Positions 63,884 through 64,000 of a stretch of 64,000 nucleotides of DNA are shown in pieces. Within the stretch, counting starts at the first letter, position 1. The number at the start of each line of letters is the position of its first letter. This stretch comes from Symsagittifera roscoffensis. Taxonomy: Eukaryota > Xenacoelomorpha > Acoela > Convolutidae. The notes under the pieces are model-generated. The model was given only the letters and a program-made list of their open reading frames with translations. It searched no databases and was not told the DNA's origin. Where the stretch lies: assembly GCF_963678635.1 (NCBI RefSeq), contig NC_087064.1:13427599-13491598 (forward strand). Direction: 5' to 3'. A program made the position numbers and the translations under genes.

Positions 63884-64000
63884 CTCTTCTGTTTGTTGCG
63901 ACCGGAAGATCGATGGTGGTTCGCTTGTGGATTGTGTCCCTGCGCCTGCTGGTGGTCTGGTCGGGAGGGGAAATTCCCCCGCACCATACTCTGTGGTGTT

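Larger units (their letters stand above)
54743..64000 (-). mobile_element. E3: giant SGNH-ORF element, inverted copy
   Basis: E3 is in opposite orientation to E1 and E2 and runs off the window at its 5' side. It has a 3' LTR of 1.09 kb, a polypurine tract and the giant ORF in the same order as E2, with which it shares many near-identical motifs. It was inserted next to the protein fragment at 54745. The N-terminal part beyond 64000 is not visible. Confidence 0.78.

Overview
The window is eukaryotic and almost entirely made of transposable elements and satellites. I see no intact single-copy host gene. The mix points to an invertebrate animal, most likely an arthropod: a Jockey-type LINE with three CCHC knuckles in ORF1, a Ty1/copia element whose primer site matches the initiator-tRNA anticodon arm, a BEL/Pao element, a roughly 170-bp nucleosome-length satellite, a histone H3 fragment and a broken fibronectin type III exon. 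The species cannot be named from this sequence. There is one 200-N assembly gap.

Layout. 1-1.8 kb: a very decayed relic of a giant element (E0). 1.8-2.0 kb: histone H3 fragment (-). 2.0-6.9 kb: a complete-looking Jockey LINE (-) with both ORFs open, directly preceded by the 3' end of a second copy. 7.0-8.4 kb: satellite. 8.8-9.9 kb: a second, broken LINE (-), cut by the gap. 10.1-22.3 kb: giant element copy E1 (+), with a near-perfect 2.4-kb duplication beside the gap. 23.2-38.5 kb: giant element copy E2 (+), bounded by LTRs, with a gypsy-type integrase tail and a hairpin minisatellite. 38.5-39.1 kb: FN3 exon relic split by a MITE. 39.7-40.6 kb: two unidentified reading frames. 40.9-45.3 kb: copia element (-). 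45.3-54.7 kb: BEL/Pao element (+) with a tandem duplication. 54.7-64 kb: giant element copy E3 (-), running out of the window.

The most notable content is the giant element family. Three collinear copies (plus relic E0) carry, in the place where an env gene would sit, a reading frame of about 2,700-2,900 codons. It contains a coiled coil, an SGNH-hydrolase domain with all four catalytic blocks in E1 and E2, a second conserved domain of unknown type (invariant NDHL and SPGY), and a long C-terminal part with its own strongly conserved motifs that I do not recognise. E2 has LTRs, polypurine tract and a gypsy-type integrase C-terminus, so I infer a Ty3/gypsy-related LTR element with a very large accessory gene. 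All copies carry frameshifts and stops, but in E1 at least three of these are absent from the duplicated copy, so some may be assembly errors.

No operons, rRNA, functional tRNA or CRISPR arrays are present. Identities are by eye, and family assignments rest on motifs, not searches.
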